Below, one piece after another: positions 27,142 through 33,909 of a DNA stretch of 64,000 nucleotides; the stretch's first letter is position 1, and every line of letters starts with the position of its first letter. Location of the stretch: NCBI RefSeq assembly GCF_000022085.1, contig NC_011894.1, positions 584,501 to 648,500 of the forward strand, read 5' to 3'. The translations under genes and the position numbers were made by a program. Below the pieces are notes generated by a model. The model worked only from the letters and a program-made list of their open reading frames with translations. It searched no databases and was not told where the DNA came from. Origin of the DNA: Methylobacterium nodulans ORS 2060 (GTDB lineage: Bacteria; Pseudomonadota; Alphaproteobacteria; Rhizobiales; Beijerinckiaceae).

Positions 27142-27402
27142 CCCTGGTTCTCCAGCATCCAGATCGTCGAGCTCTACAAGCTCAAGCACGTCACGGATGA
27201 GCAGCTTGATGCGGCCGTCGCTGACTACCTGAACGACCCGACGCCCGGCATGCGGCTGATCGCAGAGAGCGTTGCCCTCGACGTCGCCGCGGTCGTGCTG
27301 GCCCACCCCTATGTCCGCGAGGTGCTCGCACGGGAGAGCGCGCCCGAAGCGCAGCGGCACAATGCGGTGCGGACCGCGATCCTGCTGGCGAGGGCGGCAT
27401 AA
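27142..27402 (+). pseudogene. NAVRTAI-family gene, 5' truncated
   Basis: Reads IQIVELYKLKHVTDEQLDAA, DYLNDPTPGMRLIAESVALD and NAVRTAILLARAA, clearly a family member. An in-frame stop (27139-27141) precedes it, and no ATG or GTG occurs before the conserved part, so the 5' end and promoter are gone. The upstream element seen at the two intact copies is absent. Confidence 0.6.
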
Positions 27403-27492
27403 CAGAGATGCCCGCGAACTCGGTCGCGGCGCCGCCGGCCAAAGGTGCTATCGATCTGGTGCCATGCTTATTCATGCTCAGGAGAGAGCGTG

Positions 27493-27891
27493 ATGAGAGT
27501 TCTGCTGATTGGGTACGATCCGGACACGGTCGACTTTTCTGACCCGGCTTTGCCGCCTGGGCTTGACGCTGAGAAGATCCACACGGGCATTGCGCTCGCG
27601 CTAAAACAGATGCGAGAGCGCGGATGGAAGGTCGATCATTGCTTCATCCACCCTGATGCGACGGCTGCCGCTGCGGTCAAACAACAGGTGATGTCGGAAA
27701 CCTACGACTGCATCGTCATTGGAGCCGGTGTTCGTCTCTGGTCCCGCCACATCGCAGTGTTTGAGGCAGTCATCAACGCGGTGCACAAGGCTGCCCCACA
27801 GGCAATGATCGCCTTCAACACGCGCCCTGAGGACAGTGCTGATGCCGCGGAGCGCTGGTTGCCATTTTCTCAGGACCGTCCAAGCTCGTAG
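27493..27891 (+). CDS. Hypothetical protein, Rossmann/flavodoxin-like fold
   Basis: A 132-residue protein. It alternates strands and helices as in a Rossmann or flavodoxin fold: MRVLLIGYDPDTVDF, KIHTGIALALKQMRERGWKV, ETYDCIVIGAGVRLWSRHIA and APQAMIAFNTRPEDSADAAE. The glycine-rich VIGAGVRLW could bind a nucleotide or phosphate. It resembles a widespread Methylobacterium/rhizobial hypothetical, function unknown. The start is supported by GGAGAG upstream of the ATG. Confidence 0.6.
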   Translation: MRVLLIGYDPDTVDFSDPALPPGLDAEKIHTGIALALKQMRERGWKVDHCFIHPDATAAAAVKQQVMSETYDCIVIGAGVRLWSRHIAVFEAVINAVHKAAPQAMIAFNTRPEDSADAAERWLPFSQDRPSS

Positions 27892-28156
27892 CGCGGTGGG
27901 CCTCGTCCAGCGACCGGATGGAACCCCGCCCCGGCTGGACCGGGCGTGCCATGGCAATGGCCGAGTCTCATCGGATCAAGCGGCGCACATCACAGCATGG
28001 CACAACGCAGATGCCCCGCCGCGTTGGCGTCGCAGCGGGGACAGTCTCCTTCCTAGACTCGGGCCGCTCCGCAAGAGCGGCTTTTCCTTTTGCCTTGCTG
28101 GATTGCCTCTCGCTCGCGCGAGGCGACGCGCTACGCGTAATGGCGTCTATGGTGCG

Positions 28157-28193
28157 TAAAAGGCCCGCCACGGTCGGGGAGGCCGGGCGGGCG
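28157..28193. repeat. GC-rich hairpin repeat, family A, copy 1
   Basis: AAAAGGCCCGCCACGG, a loop, then GGCCGGGCGGGC. Family A copies (28157, 28411, 29301, 44359) share an A-tract, GCCCGCC, a short loop and GGGCGGGC. The stem is followed by T on the minus strand, so it could terminate minus-strand transcription. Confidence 0.5.
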
Positions 28194-28410
28194 AAGTGAG
28201 CTCAGCGTGGGCAGAGAAAACCCCGCCTGCCCTGCGGAGCGGGTGGGGAGGAACTGCCCCGCCGCCGATCCGGGAAGGACCTAATCGGCGCCTGATCTAC
28301 CCGCGTGAGTAGAACTGTACTTGGGCAGAGGTTGCAAACAACAAATCTTTCGGATTACCCCTATCGTTGCCAGGATCGCCGCATCAGCGGCGCGCAATGG
28401 CGTGTGTGGA

Positions 28411-28446
28411 ACGAGAAAAGCCCGCCACGGCAGGACCGGGCGGGCT
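28411..28446. repeat. GC-rich hairpin repeat, family A, copy 2 (probable terminator of the AraC fragment)
   Basis: ACGAGAAAAGCCCGCC, then ACGGCAGGACC, then GGGCGGGCT, preceded by GGCGTGTGTGGA. It lies just downstream of the minus-strand AraC-type gene, with the A-tract in the correct place to act as its terminator. Nearly identical to the 29301 copy, including the ACGAGAA(A/G)AG lead-in. Confidence 0.55.
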
Positions 28447-28510
28447 GAGGTGGACTTGTCCCAACTAGCGTCAGGCAACCACGCCTGCCGGCGCAGCGCT
28501 CTAAACTTTG

Positions 28511-28921
28511 CTAGCCGAGCGCCGTCTGGACGTTCCGCGCCACATGGCGACGCCGGTGTTCCTTCCGCCCCGCGCTCGGTGTCGTGCCGGTCCTGCGCCG
28601 GAAGGCGCGCGTGAAGGCGGCCGGCTCCGAGAACTCCAGCGTGGCCGAGATCTGCGCCAAGCTCAGGTTGGTGTCGGCCAACAGTTGCTTCGCGATGCTA
28701 AGCCGCGTTTCATCAGCGACCAGTTTGAAGCTCGTGCCTTCGGACTTCAGCAGGCGGGCCAGCGTGCGCCGATGGATCCCCATCAGCTGCGCGACGTGCT
28801 GCTTGCCGAGGGGCTTCTCAGCCACCGTGGCGCGCAAGCGCCGGCGAAGCTCGTCTGTCACGTCAGCGGGAATGGCCGTCTCAAGCTGCTGGATTAGTGC
28901 TAGATGGAAGCATTTGGCCAT
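28511..28921 (-). pseudogene. AraC family regulator, C-terminal DNA-binding part
   Basis: A 136-residue frame containing the double helix-turn-helix of AraC/XylS regulators: GKQHVAQLMGIHRRTLARLL (first HTH) and NLSLAQISATLEFSEPAAFT, then RAFRRRTGTTPS (second HTH). The usual N-terminal effector domain of about 200 residues is missing, and the first 20 residues do not resemble it. It is either a truncated remnant or a small HTH-only regulator. Confidence 0.65.
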
Positions 28922-28923
28922 GG

Positions 28924-29124
28924 CTAATGCGTCGCTTGGCCCCCGCCATCTGTAGCGGCAATTGCATTTGTAAAACGCAACAATGCTCTCTCAAGCTCGC
29001 GAGCAGCTATGCCAACATCGTCAGCTCGATCTGCAAGGATCGGAAGTTCGATGAGAAGCTTCCTAATGAGATCAACAACTTCAGCGTCAAGTTCACGAGG
29101 CACAGGCGTCTCATTGCGCTCCAA
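28924..29124 (-). CDS. Small hypothetical helical protein
   Basis: A 66-residue protein, MERNETPVPRELDAEVVDLI onward, predicted as two amphipathic helices (LIRKLLIELPILADRADDVG; ARELERALLRFTNAIAA). AGAGG lies seven bases before the ATG. It ends two bases before the AraC-type frame and may be co-transcribed with it. No family is recognised. Confidence 0.5.
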   Translation of the reverse strand: MERNETPVPRELDAEVVDLIRKLLIELPILADRADDVGIAARELERALLRFTNAIAATDGGGQATH

Positions 29125-29300
29125 TAATGTGCCTCTACATAAGCTTTTTCCATCAATTTATGCAATCCATATTGCGCATACTCACCTCGTGAACGCTGTC
29201 GAGGTTACTCCTATCGTCCACAGGTTGTCTCCGCCAACTTCAAGGCTGTATCGCCCCTCACTCGCGTGGAGGTTTCGCGAGGCCCGTAAGCCGATGTATG

Positions 29301-29338
29301 GAACGAGAAGAGCCCGCCACGGCAGGACCGGGCGGGCT
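29301..29338. repeat. GC-rich hairpin repeat, family A, copy 3
   Basis: GAACGAGAAGAGCCCGCC, then ACGGCAGGACC, then GGGCGGGCT, almost the same as at 28411-28446. It is not downstream of any minus-strand gene, which suggests a dispersed repeat rather than a gene-specific terminator. Confidence 0.5.
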
Positions 29339-29416
29339 AGGCATCGAGGCAAAGCAAGAACGAGTCGTGTTCGGCTGCCTCACGAAGAATGCGACACACA
29401 GCATCTGGAGGCCGCG

Positions 29417-29845
29417 ATGTATAGCAAGCGACCATCAAAGCTGATCTTCGGAACCTTGCTGGCCACCCCCTTTATCTCGTTGGTTGCTGTTGCAGAACAA
29501 TGCCCGCAAAGTGGTGAGGAGAGCGGGCCCGCTCGTCCAGCATCACCTTCGGTACTTGTGAGATTCAGTCAATGGTTTATCCGACATGGGATCACACAAG
29601 AAAGATACACTTTCCACGCGAGCGGAGCATATGAATACGTGAGAGCTGCGGGGGAAACGGTCCGAGCGTGGGAAGATGGTTCCTATACTGTGAAGAGTGA
29701 CCACCTCATCCTCAGCCCAGAAGGGGGGCGACCGCGGACTATTTGCTGGAGGATCGGAACTTATACAGGTGAGGGCTATCGACCTATTCTATGGTTGAGT
29801 ACTCCAGACGGAAGAGAGGAGCATTTTTCCCCCACTATGCCGTAG
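29417..29845 (+). CDS. Exported hypothetical protein
   Basis: A 142-residue protein with a signal peptide (KLIFGTLLATPFISLVAVAE). The mature part looks beta-rich: RYTFHASGAYEYVRAAGETV, WEDGSYTVKSDHLILSPEGG, CWRIGTYTGEGYRPILWLST. This pattern of a small lipocalin-like or META-like barrel is only a guess. GGAGG five bases before the ATG supports the start. The gene is less GC-rich than its surroundings. Confidence 0.55.
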   Translation: MYSKRPSKLIFGTLLATPFISLVAVAEQCPQSGEESGPARPASPSVLVRFSQWFIRHGITQERYTFHASGAYEYVRAAGETVRAWEDGSYTVKSDHLILSPEGGRPRTICWRIGTYTGEGYRPILWLSTPDGREEHFSPTMP

Positions 29846-30184
29846 TCGCTTTCTTGCGGCCGATCGCTGGAAGGCCGAACGGCTCGGCGAGTCGGCGTCC
29901 ATGGCGGGTGTGGCGCATGGCTTCGCGTGTGAGGGCGGCCCATTCGCATAATTGTCAATCTGGAACCGATTACGGGCCCTCCGGACAGTGTTCCGGAGGT
30001 CTCGCGCGGGCCTTGAGCCGGCCGCCAGTCGAAGGCCAGTTGATCGGCCTCTGGCGGGGTCTCGTGGGCGGGCGGATCTACTGCAGTGATCTGTCGGCCC
30101 GAACCGGGCAGATGCCGGGCAAAGAGACGCCGGCCGCGGGTGAGGACACTGCCCGGGGCCGGCGCGCTGTCCCTCGCTGGCTAG

Positions 30185-30223
30185 GAAAGAAGCCGGCCGG
30201 AGATGCGTCGATCCGGCCGGCAG
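30185..30223. repeat. GC-rich hairpin repeat, family B, copy 2
   Basis: GAAGCCGGCCGGAGATG, a loop, ATCCGGCCGGC: a strong inverted repeat related to the hairpins at 22713 and 30335. Confidence 0.4.
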
Positions 30224-30334
30224 GCCTAGGGGCCACCCGGTAAGAGTAAAGTGGCCCGATAGGTCAATCGAGGATCGGTGAGGCCTGTTCCGCTGCAGGG
30301 TCGTCTTCGCGGAGCAACTCGACCGGCGCACAAA

Positions 30335-30370
30335 GAAACGCCGGCTCGGGTGGGGAAGCCCGGCCGGCGT
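30335..30370. repeat. GC-rich hairpin repeat, family B, copy 3
   Basis: GAAACGCCGGCTCGGG, a loop, CCCGGCCGGCGTC, lying just downstream of the minus-strand gene at 30434-30640. It may be that gene's terminator. Confidence 0.45.
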
Positions 30371-30433
30371 CAGGGGGAATCCATTGGTGCCACCCCCTCA
30401 TCGCGTGGCGGCCCGCGACCGTTCCATTGGCCC

Positions 30434-30640
30434 TCAGGCCGCCCGCTTCACGACCTTGAACCGCTCCCGGCCTTCCTGCCGGTTCCACTCCTCGCAGATG
30501 ACGCGGGCCTCATGCTCAGTCGGGAGGGTCAGGGTCACTTCGTGGCCCTGGCGCCTGTCGATCACGTCCCAGATGCTGCCGGCCTCGAAGAGGAGGGCGT
30601 TGAACTCGGCCACGAGGTCGAAGCTCTCGGTGTCAGCCAT
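30434..30640 (-). CDS. Small hypothetical protein
   Basis: A 68-residue protein, MADTESFDLVAEFNALLFEA onward. It shows a helix, then SIWDVIDRRQGHEVTLTLP, then EHEARVICEEWNRQEGRERF and a basic end. No family is recognised. GAGGAG eight bases before the ATG supports the start, and a hairpin downstream could terminate it. Confidence 0.55.
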   Translation of the reverse strand: MADTESFDLVAEFNALLFEAGSIWDVIDRRQGHEVTLTLPTEHEARVICEEWNRQEGRERFKVVKRAA

Positions 30641-30998
30641 CCTGCAGCTCCTCGCGAGCAAAAGCCTCGCCCCAGCTCATATCCGTAGCAGGTGCGCATG
30701 ATCGCCGCTGCTCTCGCCTTGTAGCGCTTCTGGTCGAACGTCCCCTCGCGTTCCCGCAAAGTCGTTCCCGCGCGCGTGCGAGAATTTAGAACTAATCTAT
30801 GTGGGGACATCCCCTGATGGGAGTCTCGCCAGACGCAGGACAAAATTAGCGTCGCTTCCTGCAAGATGTCACGATCCGGTGTATTCTGCACTGGCAACGT
30901 TATGGCTGGTGCGGGGCCGTGCCTGAGGCGCCATCCCGCTCCAGCATCGTTGCACTCGCGAGGATGCAAGACTTGCATCACCGCATAGGGAGGGTGCC
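30641..30998. other. Intergenic stretch upstream of the MucR-like gene
   Basis: About 360 bases; it contains divergent promoter sequence for the small gene and the MucR-like gene, including an AT-richer part near 30780-30850. No gene is supported. Confidence 0.4.
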
Positions 30999-31442
30999 AT
31001 GCCCAATGACATCAGCATCACCACCGCGAATGACGCCAGCTCACTCAGCACGATCGCGATCACGGCTGACATCGTCTCGGCTTTCCTGGCGCATAACCAG
31101 ATCCCGGCAGCTAGCCTGCCGCCCCTCCTCACTAGCGTACACGCCTCGCTGGCGCGCCTGACCAAGCCGGCCGAGCCCGCGCCCGAGCCGCTCGTCCCGC
31201 CCGTGCCGATCAAGAAGACGGTGACGCCGGACGCCATCATCAGCTTGGAGGACGGCAAGCCCTACAAGACGCTGGCCCGGCACCTTGCCGGGCGCGGGCT
31301 GACCCCGGAGCAGTACCGCCAGAAGTGGGGCCTGCCGGCGAACTACCCGATGACGGCCGCGAACTACTCCTCGCAACGCTCCGAGCTGGCGAAGAAGAGC
31401 GGCCTTGGCCAGAAGGCTCCAAGCCGGAAGACCGGCACTTGA
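30999..31442 (+). CDS. MucR/Ros family transcriptional regulator lacking zinc ligands
   Basis: A 147-residue protein. The N-terminal oligomerisation segment (ITADIVSAFLAHNQIPAASL, PPLLTSVHASLARL) is followed by the MucR DNA-binding core TPDAIISLEDGKPYKTLARH, then LTPEQYRQKWGLPANYPMTA and NYSSQRSELAKKSGLGQ. In Ros the finger uses C-x2-C and two His. Here the first Cys is Ser82, the second position is Asp85, one His (H95) remains and the last His is lost. Such Ros homologues are known to fold without zinc. MucR proteins act as H-NS-like silencers of AT-rich DNA. GGGAGG precedes the ATG. Confidence 0.88.
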   Translation: MPNDISITTANDASSLSTIAITADIVSAFLAHNQIPAASLPPLLTSVHASLARLTKPAEPAPEPLVPPVPIKKTVTPDAIISLEDGKPYKTLARHLAGRGLTPEQYRQKWGLPANYPMTAANYSSQRSELAKKSGLGQKAPSRKTGT

Positions 31443-31500
31443 TCCTGTCGGCGGCCGGGTCTGGACCGGCCGCCTCCCATCCTCCGGCGTTCGGGCGCTA

Positions 31501-31551
31501 GATCGCCTGGAGGCGGTGAGGACCGCGATCCTGCTGGCGCGGGCCAGCTGA
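31501..31551 (+). pseudogene. Terminal scrap of a NAVRTAI-family gene
   Basis: Seventeen codons reading DRLEAVRTAILLARAS and a stop, the same ending as the other family members (AVRTAILLARA). Nothing of the rest of the gene is present. It lies between the MucR-like gene and a small hypothetical gene. Confidence 0.4.
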
Positions 31552-31588
31552 GGTATGATGGGGCGATCCAAGCGCAAGGGGCCGCCCC

Positions 31589-31837
31589 ATGCCGATCTAC
31601 CTCGACGACGAATGGCACGCCTTTCTGAGCGACGAAACTCGTGTGAAGCGCGTCTATCGGGACGAAGTCCTAATCGGCCGGGTGCGGCGGTGGCAGGTGA
31701 GTGAGCCGGGCGAACTGACCCGAGAGTGGTACACGGCCGAACGATGTGAAGGCAGCCTGTTCGTGCAGATCGAGGGCAAGCAGCCCGACTTCGAGGAGGC
31801 CTTGCAGCGGGTCGTTTTCTACGGCGTCGCTCATTGA
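31589..31837 (+). CDS. Small hypothetical protein
   Basis: An 82-residue protein, MPIYLDDEWHAFLSDETRVK onward, with a beta-rich pattern (YRDEVLIGRVRRWQVSEPGE; GSLFVQIEGKQPDFEEALQR). AAGGGG precedes the ATG. Its TGA overlaps the ATG of the next gene by one base (TGATG), so the two are translationally coupled. No family is recognised. Confidence 0.5.
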   Translation: MPIYLDDEWHAFLSDETRVKRVYRDEVLIGRVRRWQVSEPGELTREWYTAERCEGSLFVQIEGKQPDFEEALQRVVFYGVAH

Positions 31838-32103
31838 TGAGCTGCCGCAGCCCCCGCCGCGCCTACGACGAGAACGGCCGGGAGATCCTGCCACCGACGA
31901 TCGACATGCTCCGGGCAGAGGCCAACCGAACCGCGGCGGTCAACCTTCTGCTTCCAGCGCGTGACAAGGAGATAGGGCTCGCCCGGCTCGTGCTCAGGGC
32001 TTCGAGCGCCCCGGCGGCCCGCTCCAGGATGCCAGGGTTGTACTCGGCCCGCTCGAACCAACAATTTCACGTCAGCGCCGAAGCCAGCTCGCCCGCGGGT
32101 TAA
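31837..32103 (+). CDS. Small hypothetical protein, coupled to the upstream gene
   Basis: An 88-residue frame starting MSCRSPRRAYDENGREILPP, then IDMLRAEANRTAAVNLLLPA. The first 60 residues look protein-like; the last 25 are Ser/Ala-rich and less certain. The only initiation evidence is the one-base stop/start overlap with the upstream gene. Its last four bases overlap the end of the convergent gene. Confidence 0.4.
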   Translation: MSCRSPRRAYDENGREILPPTIDMLRAEANRTAAVNLLLPARDKEIGLARLVLRASSAPAARSRMPGLYSARSNQQFHVSAEASSPAG

Positions 32104-32333
32104 TCCTCATCGTCCTCATCGCGGCGCAGCTCCTGCTCTCGCCGGTACTCGCGGCGGCGCTCGATCGCACGGTCTCGTCTCATCTCTTGGCGTTCGATGT
32201 CGCGCTCGCGTTCCCCTCGTGAGCGGAAGTCGACGCTCGGCCCGCCAGGGCCGATTTCGATGTTCTGGGCTGAGGCTGGTGAGATCGAAAAAATCCCCAC
32301 CGCGCAAACGGCGGTCACAAGGAATGTTTTCAT
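32100..32333 (-). CDS. Small exported Arg/Glu-rich protein
   Basis: A 77-residue protein: signal peptide MKTFLVTAVCAVGIFSISPA, mature part QNIEIGPGGPSVDFRSRGER, then a highly charged helical tail of Arg, Glu and Asp (RREYRREQELRRDEDDED). GGAGG five bases before the ATG favours this start over one four codons upstream. Small periplasmic proteins with IEIGPGG-type openings and charged tails are frequent in Rhizobiales; function unknown. Confidence 0.65.
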   Translation of the reverse strand: MKTFLVTAVCAVGIFSISPASAQNIEIGPGGPSVDFRSRGERERDIERQEMRRDRAIERRREYRREQELRRDEDDED

Positions 32334-32516
32334 TTCTCCCTCCATAATGTCCTTACGGGAACAGCCTCCACGAAATTTCGTTCCTCAGCATCAGGGAAGC
32401 CTCGTTGCTTGGTGCAACACCAGAAAAAGGGGGCTGTCGCAAACGCGGACGCGACGGCATTCACGGGTCGTTAGGCAGACCCGCCCAGCTTGCCGCCTCC
32501 GCCCGAGAGCCGGCCC

Positions 32517-32680
32517 ATGATCCTCAACGCCCTCGCCCTCAAGTTAAAGCGCCAAACCCGGGGCGACTTCAAGGGACGGCACTTCGAGGCCACCCTGATC
32601 ATCCAGGCCGTCTCCTGGTACCTGCGCTACGCGCTGATCCGTGGAGCGGTGCTGTTCGCATCAACGACCTGGGACGAACT
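32517..32680 (+). pseudogene. IS6 family transposase, N-terminal fragment
   Basis: Reads FKGRHFEATLIIQAVSWYLR and YALIRGAVL, the start of an IS6/IS26-type transposase (F-x-GRHF...I...WYLRY), before the frame loses similarity. The DDE domain and terminal repeats are absent. Inactive remnant. Confidence 0.65.
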
Positions 32681-32860
32681 GCCTTCGAGCAGTTGTAAGC
32701 GGACACCCTGTCCGCCGTCGCAGCCCAGATATGCTCGCCCATAGAGCCGCTTAGCCATATCAGCGGCAAGGCTACCCCCGTACTTCGGCGATTCGGATTG
32801 GACCTGGGCTTCCCGATGCGGCTATGGAGAGGGCAGCAAACATGGTTGGGGGAAGCTGCC

Positions 32861-33394
32861 GTGCGTCATAGGGTTGCCGCGTTCGCGGCCAGCATTCTTG
32901 GATCCGCTCTTCTGGCCCCGGTAGCCGCACAGGCGCAGCTCGATTTGCAAAACCTGGTTCCTTGTGCCCAAGAAGGCGGCGTATGCCGCATGCCTCATCC
33001 AACCAACGTCTACTATGGCATCCCTGGTAAGACGGTGGGGCGACCTTTCCCTAAAGGCGGCGCCATCGCCTGCACTAACCAGAACTTCGGCGATCCAGTG
33101 CCCAACCAGAAGAAGATGTGCTGGTATGCGCCACGAATCGCGGACCGCGGACGGGGAGGCGAGGAGCGCTACCGCAGAGAGGGTGGCGAGGACTATGGCT
33201 ATGGACGTCGCGACGCGAGTGAAGGGCGCGGTCGTGACTACGACACTGGCGCTAGATACCGCCGCGAGCGCGACAGTGACAATGGGGCTGGGTCCCGTGA
33301 GCGGGATCGCGGGTATGACCGGCAACCCCCAAGCCCATCGTACGGGGGCTATGGGGAGCGCCGTCAGTACCGTGTTGATCCCGATGAAGAGTAG
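32861..33394 (+). CDS. Exported Cys-containing hypothetical protein with an Arg/Tyr/Gly-rich tail
   Basis: A 177-residue protein. The signal peptide starts at a GTG codon (VRHRVAAFAASILGSALLAP) with GGGGAAG just upstream. The mature domain has the spaced-cysteine pattern C-AQEGGVC-RMP, NVYYGIPGKTV, GGAIACTNQNFGDPVPNQKK and MCWY. The last 75 residues are low-complexity (Arg, Gly, Tyr, Asp). The pattern C-x4-G-x-C...YG...C-x2-xxFGDP...C-W occurs in many bacterial secreted proteins of unknown role. An upstream ATG (32798) would spoil the signal peptide. Confidence 0.6.
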   Translation: MRHRVAAFAASILGSALLAPVAAQAQLDLQNLVPCAQEGGVCRMPHPTNVYYGIPGKTVGRPFPKGGAIACTNQNFGDPVPNQKKMCWYAPRIADRGRGGEERYRREGGEDYGYGRRDASEGRGRDYDTGARYRRERDSDNGAGSRERDRGYDRQPPSPSYGGYGERRQYRVDPDEE

Positions 33395-33462
33395 GACCTC
33401 TTGAGCGACGTGAGACGTGTACTCGCTTGTGATGCTCGCTCTTGTTGGCGCCTGAAACCGGG

Positions 33463-33747
33463 CTAAAGCGGCTCCCACAGGTGCGCTGTCGCGACCGGCA
33501 GCTCGGCCAACTTCGTTGTGTAGCGCGGCGAGCGCATCTCGAACTTGGTCGCCCACGTCCGTTTCCTCTCCAGTCCCGCCCGCGCCGGTACCACGGTGCC
33601 GCGCCCGAAGCGCCGGTTGCACGCATCCATCGCCGCCATCAGCGGGCCGCCGCGCTCCCGGTCGAGCGCGCCGAAGAGGGCCCGCGGGCTCTCCGCCGGC
33701 GGCAAGATGTCGGTCGTGATCACGCCGGCCTTGCTGTAGAGCGGCAC
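33463..33747 (-). pseudogene. umuC: umuC, C-terminal fragment (DUF4113 region)
   Basis: Reads PLYSKAGVITTDILPPAESP, RALFGALDRERGGPLMAAMD, ACNRRFGRGTVVPARAGLER and WATKFEMRSPRYTTKLAELP. This is the conserved C terminus of the Pol V catalytic subunit of the alphaproteobacterial type. The N-terminal end lies at 37631-37924 on the same strand. The central polymerase domain (roughly 250 residues) is missing, so Pol V cannot be made here. Confidence 0.85.
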
Positions 33748-33909
33748 TTTACGCCAATTCAGTTCACCTCAGGATCAACTTTGGTATGGGTCGCCGAATA
33801 CTCGCGCAGGCGGTCCTCCAGCCGGCGCGAGCACCTCTGTTTGCTTCACCCACAGCCGGAGAGGCTGCAAGCCGGTGTCATTTATTCTTCATGCTCGCGC
33901 AACTTATCA

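Larger units (their letters stand above)
29846..30433. other. Gene-poor stretch with hairpins and a gene tail
   Basis: On the minus strand 29835-29955 reads WAALTREAMRHTRHGRRLAE then PFGLPAIGRKK before a stop. It looks like the C terminus of a lost gene, with no upstream part. Two family-B hairpins follow. Nothing else is supported. Confidence 0.4.
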
